Counted from the stretch's first letter, positions 42,436-51,167 are shown. The stretch is 64,000 nucleotides of DNA from Ornithinicoccus sp045032955 (GCF_045032955.1 NZ_JBJFZU010000006.1:186001-250000), one strand, 5' to 3'. The notes: generated from the letters alone by a model not told the origin. Made by a program: numbers and translations.

Positions 42436-44105
42436 CACTCGACCCCGAGGAGGACGGGGTAGGTGGGCTGGCCCCCGTCCCAGGTGGTGACCTCGACCGG
42501 CTGTCCGGCCAGCACTTGGTCGAGCACGGCGGCGACCTCGGCCCGCACCTCGGCGGTGGCGTCCTGCCCCTCCAGCACGGTGACGACCTCGGCACCCGGG
42601 TGCCAGATCGTCTCGAGCACGGCACGGGCGGCCGGGCGCACGGTGTCCGCGACGGCGACGATCTCGTGGTCGACGATGCCCAGCCACTGGCCGGCACGGC
42701 ACCGTCCGACGGGCGTGTCCGCGGCGCGCTCCGCCCGGGTCAGGGCGCCGCCGTGCACCCCGGCGACCGCCGCGGCCATCCCCGCCACGACGTCCGCCGG
42801 CCTGCCGGCGGGGTCGTGCACCGCGAGCGCGGCCAGTCCCTCCACCAGGGTCCTGGTCGGCACCACCTCGACGACCAGCCCCTCGTGGCGGGCCTCCAGG
42901 GCCGCAGCCCTGGCCACCATCACGGTGTCCTCGTCGTTGGGCAGGACGACCACCGCGGCGGCGGTGCCGGCCCGGACCGCGGCCAGCAGCTGGCCGGCCG
43001 AGGCGCGGTGCCGGGGACCGCTGGGCACCACGGCGGCCCCCGCCTGCTCGAAGAGCGCCACGACCCCGGCGCCGAGGGCGCAGGCGACCACCCCCACCCC
43101 GGTGGGCAGGGACGCGGCGGGAGCCGGGTCGTGGGGACGCCCACCGTCCAGGGACGAGAGCCGGACCTCGCCGACCACCCCGGCCAGGCTGCCTGCCTCG
43201 ACCGCGAGCGAGGGGTCCTCCAGGTGCACGTGCACCTGGTACTCCTCCGGTCCGCCGGCGACGGCGACGGAATCGCCGAGGTGCGCCAGGTGGGTCCGCA
43301 GCCGGTCGGCTCGTTCGGGGTCGCTGGCGGTGAGCAGGTACATCACCTCCATGGCGCCCTCCCCCTCCCCCGCGCCGGGGCCGGCACCGGCGCCGCGCGG
43401 CGCGGCGGCAGGCGGGCGTCCGGTGCCGTGCCACCACTGCGGCAGGTCGGTCTCGACGTCGACGGGCCCCCCAGCCAGGACCGCCTGCAGCGCCTCGACC
43501 ACCAGCAGCAGCCCGGCCCCACCGGCGTCCACCACCCCGGCGGCACCCAGCTCGGGCAGCAGCTCGGGGGTGCGTGCGAGCGCTTCCTCGGCCGCGTCGT
43601 GCGCCGCGTCCACCACCTCGGTGACGTCATCGGCCCCCCTGTCGACGGCCGCGCGGGCGCCCGCACCGGCCGCCCTGGCCACGGTCAGGATGGTGCCCTC
43701 GACCGGTGCCGCCAGCGCGTCCCAGGCCGTGCGGGCGGAGGCCTCGAAGGCGGCCGCCACCTCGTGCGGGCCGGCCTCCTCCACGTCCGGTCCGACGGCG
43801 TCGGCCAGGCCGCGGGTGAGCTGGGCGAGGATCACCCCGGAGTTGCCGCGGGCGGAGAGCAGCATCCCCCGGGCGATCAGCGCGAGCCCCTGCTGCAGCC
43901 GGTCGGTGTCGACGCCCAGCTCGAGCTGCACCCGGACGTGCTCGAGGGCGCCGTCCAGGGTCAGGTACATGTTGGTCCCGGTGTCCCCGTCGGCGACCGG
44001 GAAGACGTTGAGCGCGTCGATCCGCTCCCGTGCCGCGCCCAGCGAGAGCCGTGCCGTCATCGCCCACCGACGGGCGGTCACGAGGTCGAGGGCGTGGCGG
44101 GACAC
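42435..44105 (-). CDS. DAK2/YloV-family (FakA-like) protein
   Basis: Homologous to the ATP-binding subunit of fatty acid kinase. The 556-residue product has the DAK2 domain (about 1-200) with NVFPVADGDTGTNMYLTL and GMLLSARGNSGVILAQL, which bind ATP-Mg, and a C-terminal DegV-like half with VVVLPNDEDTVMVARAA. No FakB gene is in the window, so kinase partner and role remain open. The GTG start has a -10 box six bases upstream; recG follows with a TGATG overlap. Confidence 0.92.
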   Translation of the reverse strand: MSRHALDLVTARRWAMTARLSLGAARERIDALNVFPVADGDTGTNMYLTLDGALEHVRVQLELGVDTDRLQQGLALIARGMLLSARGNSGVILAQLTRGLADAVGPDVEEAGPHEVAAAFEASARTAWDALAAPVEGTILTVARAAGAGARAAVDRGADDVTEVVDAAHDAAEEALARTPELLPELGAAGVVDAGGAGLLLVVEALQAVLAGGPVDVETDLPQWWHGTGRPPAAAPRGAGAGPGAGEGEGAMEVMYLLTASDPERADRLRTHLAHLGDSVAVAGGPEEYQVHVHLEDPSLAVEAGSLAGVVGEVRLSSLDGGRPHDPAPAASLPTGVGVVACALGAGVVALFEQAGAAVVPSGPRHRASAGQLLAAVRAGTAAAVVVLPNDEDTVMVARAAALEARHEGLVVEVVPTRTLVEGLAALAVHDPAGRPADVVAGMAAAVAGVHGGALTRAERAADTPVGRCRAGQWLGIVDHEIVAVADTVRPAARAVLETIWHPGAEVVTVLEGQDATAEVRAEVAAVLDQVLAGQPVEVTTWDGGQPTYPVLLGVE

Positions 44106-44111
44106 GGCTCA

Positions 44112-44117
44112 AACCTA
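44112..44117 (-). promoter_or_regulatory. -10 box TAGGTT, leaderless YloV-recG mRNA
   Basis: Minus-strand TAGGTT ends six bases before GTG 44105. It would drive the YloV-recG-rsmD unit. Confidence 0.55.
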
Positions 44118-44164
44118 ACGCTCGGCGGGTCGGCGCCGGTGCGCCCGTCCACCGCGGCAGTGAT

Positions 44165-44194
44165 TTGGGGCGGACCCGCATGCTCCGGTACTCT
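44165..44194 (+). promoter_or_regulatory. possible rpmB promoter
   Basis: TTGGGG (44165-44170) and TACTCT (44189-44194) are spaced by 18 bases, compatible with a housekeeping promoter. It would give rpmB a leader of about 65 bases with a Shine-Dalgarno (CAGGAG) just before the start. Confidence 0.4.
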
Positions 44195-44265
44195 GGACCG
44201 GTTGCCTGCCGGTCCCGACCGCAGGCCCCGACGACCACTCACCGGACGACCTTCAGGAGAACACC

Positions 44266-44451
44266 GTGGCTGCCACTTGCGACGTCTGCGGCAAGCGACC
44301 GAGCTTCGGTCACAGCATCTCGCACTCGCACCGCCGCACCAAGCGTCGCTGGAACCCGAACATCCAGCGCGTCCGCGCGACGGTGGGCGCGACCCCCAAG
44401 CGGCTCAACGTGTGCACCTCCTGCCTGAAGGCGGGCAAGGTCACCCGCTGA
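44266..44451 (+). CDS. rpmB: 50S ribosomal protein L28, zinc-binding form
   Basis: Large-subunit protein of 61 residues: AATCDVCGKRPSFGHSISHSHRRTKRRWNPNIQRVR, ending CTSCLKAGKVTR. The two CxxC pairs mark the zinc-binding form. GTG start with AGGAG upstream. It stands alone, divergent from YloV, and is followed by a terminator. Confidence 0.97.
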   Translation: MAATCDVCGKRPSFGHSISHSHRRTKRRWNPNIQRVRATVGATPKRLNVCTSCLKAGKVTR

Positions 44452-44470
44452 CCCCCTTCCGCACGCAGGT

Positions 44471-44505
44471 CGAGCCGGCGACACCCACGGGGTGACGCCG
44501 GCTCG
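44471..44505 (+). terminator. rpmB terminator hairpin
   Basis: CGAGCCGGCG (44471-44480) pairs with CGCCGGCTCG (44496-44505); an inner CACC/GGTG stem extends it. It is followed by TTCGTG. It lies 20 bases after the rpmB stop. Confidence 0.85.
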
Positions 44506-44552
44506 TTCGTGTCCGGGGACGTATGCCCCCGCCACCACACGGCACGAGCGGT

Positions 44553-45587
44553 TCAGCGGCTGAAGTGGTCCCACCCGCCGCGGCCCGGGTCCAGCCGCTC
44601 GGTGCCGAGCAGCACCCCCGGGTGTCGGTGCGGGCCGGGCTCCTGGGCACGGCCGATCTCGAACCATCCCGAGGGCACCGCACCGGGCGGGAAGGTCGCG
44701 AGCAGCTCGTGCTCCTCACCCCCGCCCAGCACCGCCCGGTGGGCGGCCTCCGTGCCCAGCGCCGGGGTCAGGGCCACGGCCAGCCGGTCGACGGCCGCCG
44801 GGTCCAGCACGAGCAGCACCCCGCTGGCCCGGGCTACCCGGTCGGCGTCCCGGCCGAGGCCGTCCGAGACGTCGATCATCGCCCGCGCCCCGGACCGCGC
44901 GGCCCGGGGTCCCTGGGACAGGTCCGTCAGCGGCCGGCGGTGGTAGTCCACCCACGGGCCGTCGCGGTGACCCGCCGCGAGCAGCTCCAGCCCCGCGGCC
45001 GACCGGCCCAGGGGCCCCGAGCAGGCCAGCACGTCGCCGGGCCGGGCGCCGGAGCGGAGCACCGGCGCGTCCACCCCGGGCCCGAGCTCCCCGAGCGCGG
45101 TGACCGAGACGGTGACCACCCCGGCCGGGGCGGCGCTGAGGTCACCACCGAGCACCGGCACCCCGGCCCGACGCCCCGCCCACGCCAGCCCCTCGGCGAG
45201 CCCGCGGGCCCACCGCAGCGGCAGCTCCGGGTCCGCGACCAGGGTGACCAGGACGCCGGTGCCGAACCCGCCCATGGCGGCCAGGTCGGCGAGGTTCTGG
45301 GTCATCAGCTTGACGCCGACGTCGGTGGGGCCGGACCAGTCGTCCCGCCAGTCGTGACCCCGCACCATCGCGTCCGTGGTCGCCAGCACCGCTCCCCCGG
45401 CCACCCGCAGCTGGGCCGTGTCGTCCCCGGGCCCGACCGGCACCCGGTCGTCGAGGGGGTGCCCGTCGGCCAGGGCCGCGAACACCTCGGCCAGCACGCC
45501 CCGCTCCCCCACGTCCCCGATGCGCGGCTCCTGCGGACGGGGCGGACCCTGCGCCCCCTGGTCGGCCCGGTCGTCGCCCGCTGCCAT
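44553..45587 (-). CDS. thiL: thiamine-monophosphate kinase
   Basis: Phosphorylates thiamine monophosphate to the cofactor thiamine diphosphate. The 344-residue product has the PurM-like fold: VPVGPGDDTAQLRV and LATTDAMVRGHDWRDDW (Mg/ATP Asp residues), VGVKLMTQNLADLAAMGG, GGDLSAAPAGVVTVSV, AMIDVSDGLGRDADRVA and GGGEEHELLATFP. ATG 45587 has a strong ribosome binding site (GGGAGGAG); the frame extends further upstream without similarity. Confidence 0.94.
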   Translation of the reverse strand: MAAGDDRADQGAQGPPRPQEPRIGDVGERGVLAEVFAALADGHPLDDRVPVGPGDDTAQLRVAGGAVLATTDAMVRGHDWRDDWSGPTDVGVKLMTQNLADLAAMGGFGTGVLVTLVADPELPLRWARGLAEGLAWAGRRAGVPVLGGDLSAAPAGVVTVSVTALGELGPGVDAPVLRSGARPGDVLACSGPLGRSAAGLELLAAGHRDGPWVDYHRRPLTDLSQGPRAARSGARAMIDVSDGLGRDADRVARASGVLLVLDPAAVDRLAVALTPALGTEAAHRAVLGGGEEHELLATFPPGAVPSGWFEIGRAQEPGPHRHPGVLLGTERLDPGRGGWDHFSR

Positions 45588-45660
45588 CCTCTCCTCCCAC
45601 GCGTCCACCCCTGCACGGTAGCCTCCCCTGCACGGTCCGGCGACGACAGAGGAGGACGCC

Positions 45661-45894
45661 ATGATCAAGGCATACATGCTGGTGCAGACAGAAGTCGGTG
45701 CCTCGGCCTCGGTCACCACCGCGATCCGGCAGATCCCCGGCGTGGTGACCGCGGAGGACGTCGCCGGCCCCTACGACGTCATCGCCGAGATCGAGGCGGC
45801 CACGGTGCGTGAGCTGGGGCGGGACGTCATCTCCACGATCCAGGCGGTCCCCCGCATCACCCGCACCACCACATGCACCGTCGTCGAGCTCTGA
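45661..45894 (+). CDS. stand-alone Lrp/AsnC ligand-binding (RAM) domain protein
   Basis: The 77-residue product is only the RAM/SMLF half of an Lrp-type regulator: MIKAYMLVQTEVGASASVTTAIRQIPGVVTAEDVAGPYDVIAEIEA. It has no DNA-binding helix-turn-helix. Such proteins may bind amino acids and multimerise with full-length Lrp regulators. AGAGGAGG precedes the ATG. It is divergent from thiL and overlaps the next gene by 22 bases. Confidence 0.9.
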   Translation: MIKAYMLVQTEVGASASVTTAIRQIPGVVTAEDVAGPYDVIAEIEAATVRELGRDVISTIQAVPRITRTTTCTVVEL

Positions 45895-46346
45895 GGACGG
45901 GCACCCTCACGGCCGTCTGTCTGCTGGTGCTGACCGGGTGCGGCGAGGCCGCCGTCCGGGCGGTGCCCTTCGAGGCCTCGGACTCCGCCGCCTGCCAGGA
46001 GGTCGCCCAACGCTGGCCCACGACCGTGGGGCCCTACGAGCCGCGGGTGACCGCCGTCCAGTCCCCCGGGGTCGCGGCCTGGGGCGAACCGCCGATCGTG
46101 GCCCGGTGCGGCAAGCAGCCGCCCGGGGCCACCACCGACCCGTGCATCGACGTGAACGGGGTGGACTGGGTCGCCACCACGCTGGACGACGGGGGCACCA
46201 TGTTCACCACCTTCGGCCGGTCCCCCGCGATCGAGGTGCTGGTCCCGGAGAGCTACGACAGCCACCCGCTGCTGCTGCCGCCCTTCGGCGAGGCCGCCGA
46301 GCAGGTGGAGCAGACGCTGGGCCTGTGCACCTCGCCGGACGACTGA
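45873..46346 (+). CDS. DUF3515-family lipoprotein
   Basis: Exported lipoprotein of 157 residues: signal peptide LTAVCLLVLTGCG with lipobox Cys about 23, then ACQEVAQRWPTTVGPYEPRVT, WGEPPIVARCGKQPPGATTDPCIDVNGVDWV. The pattern and the position between thiL and ddl fit DUF3515. Function unknown. Its start lies inside the 3' end of the RAM-domain gene, suggesting coupled expression. It converges with ddl six bases later. Confidence 0.87.
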   Translation: MHRRRALRTGTLTAVCLLVLTGCGEAAVRAVPFEASDSAACQEVAQRWPTTVGPYEPRVTAVQSPGVAAWGEPPIVARCGKQPPGATTDPCIDVNGVDWVATTLDDGGTMFTTFGRSPAIEVLVPESYDSHPLLLPPFGEAAEQVEQTLGLCTSPDD

Positions 46347-46352
46347 GACGGC

Positions 46353-47495
46353 TCAGCGCAGTCCCAGCGGCCGGTCCAGGGCCAGCGTGATGAGCTCGTC
46401 GACGAGCTCGGGGTAGCTCACCCCGGAGGCCGCCCAGGCCTGCGGGTACATGGAGTAGGGCGTGAACCCGGGCATCGTGTTGATCTCGTTGAGGACCACG
46501 TCACCGGTGGGCGTGACGAAGCAGTCCACCCGGGACAGCCCCTCACCGCCGGCGACCTCGAAGGCGAGCGCGGCGATCCGGTGGACCTCCTCGCGGACCG
46601 GCGCCGGCAGGTCCGCGGGGGCGGTGATCCGGACGCTCGACTCGTCCAGGTACTTCGCCTCGAAGTCGTAGAAGGCGTGCTCGCCGCTGACGACGATCTC
46701 GCCGCACTCGCTGATCCGGGGCGGTGCGGTGCCACGACCGGCGAGCACCCCGCACTCGACCTCCCGACCCTCGATGCCCTGCTCGACGAGCACCTTGGGG
46801 TCGTGGTCACGGGCCTTCTCCACCGCCACCTCGAGCTCCTCGGGCCGGTCGACCTTGTGGACACCGACCGAGGACCCGGCCCGGGCGGGCTTGACGAAGA
46901 CGGGGAACCGCAGGCTGGTCGCGGCGTCCAGCGCCGCGGCCCGGTCCCGCCGCCACTGCAGGTCGGTGATCACGGTGAACGGCCCCACCGGGAGCCCGGC
47001 CGAGGCGAAGAGGACCTTCATCACGTGCTTGTCCATCATCGCCGCCGAGGCCAGCACCCCGCACCCGACGTAGCGAAGGTCCGCGAGCTCCAGCAGGCCC
47101 TGGATGGTGCCGTCCTCGCCGAACGGCCCGTGCAGCAGGGGGAAGACCACGTCGACCACCCCCAGCGGGCGCACCTCGCCGTGCGCGTCCACCACGCTCC
47201 ACTCGTGCTCGACGCCGCCGAGCGGCACGATGACCCGCTGCCCGGTGTCGCCGACCGCGGGTAGCCGGCCGTCCCGGATGTCCAGCGCCGCGGGGTCGTC
47301 CTCGACAAGCACCCAGTGCCCCTCCCGGGTGATGCCGACCGGCACCACGTCGTAGCGGTCCCGGTCGATGGCGCGCAGCACGCTGGCGGCGGTCGCGCAG
47401 GAGATGGCGTGCTCGTCGGAGCGACCGCCGAAGACGAGGGCGACCCGGGTGCGGTCGGTGGCCGGCGGGGTGCCGGTGCGGGGCGAGATGTCCAT
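46353..47495 (-). CDS. ddl: D-alanine-D-alanine ligase
   Basis: Makes the D-Ala-D-Ala dipeptide of peptidoglycan precursors. ATP-grasp enzyme of 380 residues: VALVFGGRSDEHAISCATAASVL, HGPFGEDGTIQGLLEL, VFVKPARAGSSVGVHKV, and the C-terminal RVDCFVTPTGDVVLNEINTMPGFTPYSMYPQAW. ATG 47495 has TAGTCT nine bases upstream. It is followed in the same orientation by other conserved envelope genes upstream (gpsA, plsC). Confidence 0.96.
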   Translation of the reverse strand: MDISPRTGTPPATDRTRVALVFGGRSDEHAISCATAASVLRAIDRDRYDVVPVGITREGHWVLVEDDPAALDIRDGRLPAVGDTGQRVIVPLGGVEHEWSVVDAHGEVRPLGVVDVVFPLLHGPFGEDGTIQGLLELADLRYVGCGVLASAAMMDKHVMKVLFASAGLPVGPFTVITDLQWRRDRAAALDAATSLRFPVFVKPARAGSSVGVHKVDRPEELEVAVEKARDHDPKVLVEQGIEGREVECGVLAGRGTAPPRISECGEIVVSGEHAFYDFEAKYLDESSVRITAPADLPAPVREEVHRIAALAFEVAGGEGLSRVDCFVTPTGDVVLNEINTMPGFTPYSMYPQAWAASGVSYPELVDELITLALDRPLGLR

Positions 47496-47547
47496 ATCGG
47501 CACGAGACTAGTGCCCGGCCCACGCTCCCCCGGGCGGGACGCGCCTG

Positions 47548-48549
47548 TCAGTGCCGTTCGTGCTTGCGGGCCCGGGTCATCAGCTCCCCGGTGAGCCGGT
47601 CCGGGGTCACCTCACCGGCGACCACGGCGCTCACGCCCTGGCAGATGGGCATGTCCACCCCGTGCCGCCGGCCGAGCTCGACGACGCTGCGGCAGGACTT
47701 CACGCCCTCCGCGGTCTGGTGCGGCACGGCGAGCACCTCCTGCACGCTGCGGCCCTGCCCGATCGCCACCCCGACCCGGTGGTTGCGGGACAGCGGCGAC
47801 ATGCAGGTGGCGATCAGGTCGCCGACGCCGGCCAGCCCCATCAGGGTGGCCGGGTCGGCGCCGAGCGCCTGTCCCAGCCGGGCGGTCTCGGCGAGCCCCC
47901 GGGTGATGAGCGTGGACTTGGTGTTGTCCCCGTAGCCCAGACCCTCGGCCATCCCGACGGCCAGCGCGATGACGTTCTTGACCGCACCGCCGAGCTCGGC
48001 CCCGACCACGTCCGTCTGGGTGTACGGCCGGAAGTAGGAGGTCATCACCGCCTCCGCCACCCGGTCCGCGGTGGCGTGGTCGGCCCCGGCCACCACCCCG
48101 GCGGCGGGCTGGCGGGCGGCGATCTCCCGGCTCAGGTTGGGGCCGGTGACCACGACGACGCGGTCCCGGTGGACCCCGCTGCTCTCGACCACCTCGCTCA
48201 TCCGCAGCCCGGTGCCCAGCTCGATACCCTTCATCAGCGAGACCACCGGCACGTCCGCGGGCAGGTATGCCCCCCAGTCCGCCAGGTTCTCGCGCAGGCT
48301 CTGCGAGGGCACGGCCAGCACCACCAGGTCGGCGTCCGCCGCCGCCCGGGCAGGGTCCGAGGTGGCGGTCACCGAGGGCGCCAGCTCCACCTCGGGCAGG
48401 TAGTCGGGGTTGCGGTGCTGCTCCCGGATCCCTGCGGCGACGCTCTCCCGACGGGCCCACAGGGTGACCTGGTCGGCCCCCGCGTCGGCCAGGACCTGGG
48501 CGAACGCGGTGCCCCAGCTCCCGGCCCCGAAGATCACCACCCGCCTCAC
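47548..48549 (-). CDS. gpsA: glycerol-3-phosphate dehydrogenase (NAD(P)+)
   Basis: Makes sn-glycerol-3-phosphate from dihydroxyacetone phosphate for phospholipids. The 333-residue product starts RRVVIFGAGSWGTAFAQVLADAG, with VSLMKGIELGTG, VVTGPNLSREIAARQPAA, GAVKNVIALAVGMAEGLGYGDNTKSTLITRGLAE (catalytic Lys) and LAGVGDLIATCMSPLSRN. GTG 48549 overlaps the plsC stop as GTGA. It feeds the acyltransferase encoded next to it. Confidence 0.96.
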   Translation of the reverse strand: MRRVVIFGAGSWGTAFAQVLADAGADQVTLWARRESVAAGIREQHRNPDYLPEVELAPSVTATSDPARAAADADLVVLAVPSQSLRENLADWGAYLPADVPVVSLMKGIELGTGLRMSEVVESSGVHRDRVVVVTGPNLSREIAARQPAAGVVAGADHATADRVAEAVMTSYFRPYTQTDVVGAELGGAVKNVIALAVGMAEGLGYGDNTKSTLITRGLAETARLGQALGADPATLMGLAGVGDLIATCMSPLSRNHRVGVAIGQGRSVQEVLAVPHQTAEGVKSCRSVVELGRRHGVDMPICQGVSAVVAGEVTPDRLTGELMTRARKHERH

Positions 48550-49289
48550 GGGGTGGCCTCCGGGCGACGCCCCGGGTCGAAGGGCTCCTCCGGCGGTGTC
48601 TGCCCCCGCAGCGCGGCGAGCTGGGCGGTGATCGCCACCATCACCCGTCGGGTGGCCTCTACGTGCGCGGACGGCTCCTCGGCCCGGTCGTAGAGGTCGT
48701 CCAGGTCGACGGGAGCGCCTGCGGACACCTGCTGCACCGGCCGCTTCAGCAGGTTCCCGGGGCGGCGCGCGTAGTGGCCCAGCACGTGCTGGGCCCCCCA
48801 CTGCGCGACCGGCACCAGGGGGGCCCGCGAGGTCAGGGCCAACCGTCCGACCCCGGGCTTGGCCCGCATCGGCCACAGCTCGGGGTCACCGGTCAACGTG
48901 CCCTCGGGCATGATCCCGATGCACCTGCCCGCCGCCAACGCCTCCCGGGCGGCGACCAGGGCATCCCCCGCCCGGGACGTGGTGCGGTAGACGGGCACCT
49001 GCTCGAGGCTGCGCAGCGCGGTGCCGAGGACGGGGACGTCGAAGAGGGACGACTTCGCCAGGAAGAAGGGGGCGTGGCCGTGGTCGACGAGGTAGTGGGC
49101 GAGCATCACCGGGTCGGCCTCGGAGTAGTGGTTGCTGGCGACGATGAAACCGCCCTGCGGAGGCAGGTGCTCACCGCCGGACCAGTCCCGGCGGGTGATG
49201 CCCATCAGGACCGGCCGGACCGCGCCGATGACGGCACGGTAGGACCAGGGCAGCTCGTGGCGGATGGGCTGGCGTCTCACGCCCGTCAT
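48546..49289 (-). CDS. plsC: 1-acylglycerol-3-phosphate acyltransferase
   Basis: Acylates lysophosphatidic acid to phosphatidic acid, the CdsA substrate. The 247-residue product has the PlsC motifs IVASNHYSEADPVML (H-x4-D), SLEQVPVYRTTSRAG, CIGIMPEGTLTGDPEL (motif III, EGT) and APLVPVAQWGAQ. Several internal hydrophobic stretches suit membrane association. It is divergent from cofC and overlaps gpsA. Confidence 0.93.
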   Translation of the reverse strand: MTGVRRQPIRHELPWSYRAVIGAVRPVLMGITRRDWSGGEHLPPQGGFIVASNHYSEADPVMLAHYLVDHGHAPFFLAKSSLFDVPVLGTALRSLEQVPVYRTTSRAGDALVAAREALAAGRCIGIMPEGTLTGDPELWPMRAKPGVGRLALTSRAPLVPVAQWGAQHVLGHYARRPGNLLKRPVQQVSAGAPVDLDDLYDRAEEPSAHVEATRRVMVAITAQLAALRGQTPPEEPFDPGRRPEATP

Positions 49290-49326
49290 CCTTGCATCCG
49301 GGCCGCGCGGTGGCGAGGATGCACCG

Positions 49327-49983
49327 GTGACCGGTGAGCCTGCGACCCCTGACCGCGCGGGCGTCCGGTGGCGGGTGGTGGTCCCGGTCAAGGAGGCGGA
49401 CCGGGCCAAGACCCGGCTGCAGCCCACCCACCCGCTCTCCCGACCGGCGCTCGCCCGGGCCGTGGCCCAGGACACGCTCACCGCGGTCTGCGCCGCGCTC
49501 CCGCCGCGGGACGTGCTGGTGGTGACCACCGACCCTGCCGCGGCCGGCGCCGCCACCGCGCTGGGCGCCACCGTGGTGGCCGACCCCGGCGCCGGTCTCG
49601 ACGCCGCGGTCCGGACCGGCCTGGCACGGGTGCTGCCGGTCGACGACGGGCATACCCCGGGATGGGCGGTGCTGCTGGGAGACCTGCCGTCGCTGCGGCC
49701 GGAGGACCTGCGGGATGCGCTGGCCCGGTGCGCGGAGCACCCGCGAGCGGTGGTCCCGGACGCCGACGGGACCGGGACGGTGCTGCTCACCTCGACGGTG
49801 GGCCCTCCCGAGCCCCGGTTCGGTCCCGGTTCGGCCGCGCGGCACGGTGCGGACGCCACCGTGCTGGAGCTGGCCCTGCCCCGGCTTCGGCGGGACGTGG
49901 ACACGGCCGCCGACCTCGCCGCCGCGCTCACCCTCGGGGTGGGGACCGCCACGGCCCGGGTGCTGGCGGGTCCACCCGGCTGA
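49327..49983 (+). CDS. cofC: 2-phospho-L-lactate/phosphoenolpyruvate guanylyltransferase
   Basis: Activates phospholactate or phosphoenolpyruvate for coenzyme F420 synthesis. The 218-residue product has a nucleotidyltransferase fold: RWRVVVPVKEADRAKTRLQP, LVVTTDPAAAGAATALGATVVADPGAGLDAAVRTGL, WAVLLGDLPSLRPEDL and VVPDADGTGTVLL. GTG 49327 has GAGGAT six bases upstream; the frame is open to 49264 without family similarity. Other cof genes are not in the window. Confidence 0.9.
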   Translation: MTGEPATPDRAGVRWRVVVPVKEADRAKTRLQPTHPLSRPALARAVAQDTLTAVCAALPPRDVLVVTTDPAAAGAATALGATVVADPGAGLDAAVRTGLARVLPVDDGHTPGWAVLLGDLPSLRPEDLRDALARCAEHPRAVVPDADGTGTVLLTSTVGPPEPRFGPGSAARHGADATVLELALPRLRRDVDTAADLAAALTLGVGTATARVLAGPPG

Positions 49984-50007
49984 CCGGTGCCCGGTGGTGC
50001 GGGTGCC

Positions 50008-50013
50008 TACAGT
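50008..50013 (+). promoter_or_regulatory. -10 box TACAGT, leaderless small gene
   Basis: TACAGT ends six bases before ATG 50020; the intervening GGGGGT is too close to the start to be a standard ribosome binding site. Confidence 0.55.
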
Positions 50014-50019
50014 GGGGGT

Positions 50020-50250
50020 ATGCAGGCCAGCGTGCACAGCTTCGACCTCGACCGCCGCTGCGGTCAGGTGCTCCTCGACACCGGCCGCCTGGTGCCCTTC
50101 GACGCCGAGGTGTTCGACGGCAGCGGGCTGCGCCACCTGCGTCTGGGGCAGCGGGTCAGCATCGACGTGGAGGGTGACCCGGAGGCCGCCGACGCGCGGT
50201 TGGCCCGGCTGTGGATCGTCGGCATCGGTCCTGGTGAGGTCATCCGCTGA
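50020..50250 (+). CDS. small cold-shock/OB-like conserved protein
   Basis: Protein of 76 residues: MQASVHSFDLDRRCGQVLLDTGRLVPFDAEVFDGSGLRHLRLGQRVSIDVEG. The alternation of strands and the G(Q/R)VL...G..(V/L)PFD and L(R)LGQRVS.D pattern recall a cold-shock-like OB fold, but the RNA-binding FGFI/VFVH motifs are absent. It has its own predicted leaderless promoter, so it need not be co-expressed with cofC. Function unknown. Confidence 0.72.
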   Translation: MQASVHSFDLDRRCGQVLLDTGRLVPFDAEVFDGSGLRHLRLGQRVSIDVEGDPEAADARLARLWIVGIGPGEVIR

Positions 50251-50286
50251 CCTGACGCCCAGGGGGCAGGATCGCCGGCGGGCGGC

Positions 50287-51039
50287 TCAGCCCTTCGTGC
50301 CCTTGTTCTTCTTGCCGTCCTTCTTCTTGGCCTTCTTCTTGGTGTCCTTCTTGTGCTTCTTGTCCGCCTTCTTCCGGGCGGCGGTCTCGTCGTCCTTGAC
50401 CCGCGCCAGCTGCGCCTTCTTCGCGGTGATCATGCCGGCGGTGATGTCCTCGCCGCCGGGATAGGTCCCGGGACCGGCGGCGGGCGGCGTGTGGGCACCG
50501 TCCGGCAGGTCGGTCCGCGCGGCGGGTGGCTCCGGTGCCGGCTCCCTGCGCACCGTCTGCGGTGTGCCGCTGGTCGCCGGCCGGGGCCGGTCCTGACCGC
50601 GCGGACGCTGCTTCTGGGAGCCCTCCTGCCCCGGTGCCGCGCCCGCGGAGGTGCGGCGCACACTGGTGGGGGTCCCGGCGCCGGCGACGGCCGTCGAGGC
50701 CGTGGGGGCGGTCCGTCCGGTGCTGCCGACCCGGACCCCGGCAGGGCCCTCCGCCGGGAGCGTGCCCGGGTCGGAGACCACGTCGCGGAAGTAGCTGCCC
50801 GGGCGGAAGCGCGGGCTCGGGGTGCCCGCGATCGGCACCGCCTCACCGGTCCGGGGGTTGCGACCGGTGCGGGGGGCCCGCTCGATCTGCTCGAAGGTGC
50901 CGAAGCCGGTGATGCCCACCGTCCCGCCGGCGGCCACCTCCCGCAGCACCACGTCGACGACGGCCTCCACCGCGGCGGCGGCCGCGGCGCGGCCCCCGAG
51001 TCGGGGCGCCAGGGCCTCGATCAGATCCGACTTGTTCAC
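50287..51039 (-). CDS. hup: HU DNA-binding protein with long Lys/Ala tail
   Basis: Nucleoid protein that bends DNA. The N-terminal ~90 residues are HU (NKSDLIEALAPRLGG ... GITGFGTFEQIERAPRTGRNPRTGE ... PRFRPGSYFRDVV). A Pro/Ala/Arg linker leads to a histone H1-like C-terminus in which Lys dominates (about 210-250), as in mycobacterial HupB and streptomycete HupS. The start is taken at GTG 51039, nine bases after AGGAGG; GTG 51048 directly abuts AGGAGG and is unlikely. Confidence 0.93.
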   Translation of the reverse strand: MNKSDLIEALAPRLGGRAAAAAAVEAVVDVVLREVAAGGTVGITGFGTFEQIERAPRTGRNPRTGEAVPIAGTPSPRFRPGSYFRDVVSDPGTLPAEGPAGVRVGSTGRTAPTASTAVAGAGTPTSVRRTSAGAAPGQEGSQKQRPRGQDRPRPATSGTPQTVRREPAPEPPAARTDLPDGAHTPPAAGPGTYPGGEDITAGMITAKKAQLARVKDDETAARKKADKKHKKDTKKKAKKKDGKKNKGTKG

Positions 51040-51123
51040 CAGTGACACCCTCCTCGGTCCGGCACGACGTCCCCCAACCTACGCGTCGGACGCCTCCGGC
51101 GGGGCCGGGACGGAAGGACAGAG

Positions 51124-51159
51124 GAACGGCCCCCACCGCTGTCGCGATGAGGGCCGTTC
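51124..51159 (-). terminator. terminator after tRNA-Glu
   Basis: GAACGGCCC (51124-51132) pairs with GGGCCGTTC (51151-51159), a perfect 9-bp stem with an 18-base loop, beginning nine bases after the tRNA 3' end on the minus strand. Confidence 0.7.
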
Positions 51160-51167
51160 GACACGGG

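Noticed and set aside
42463..44118. Long open frames antisense to real genes (for example 551 codons opposite the YloV gene, and others opposite smc, recG and ffh)
   Set aside because: They use Ser/Thr/Arg/Pro-rich nonsense composition, match no family and lie opposite well-recognised proteins. Long antisense frames are expected at this G+C content.
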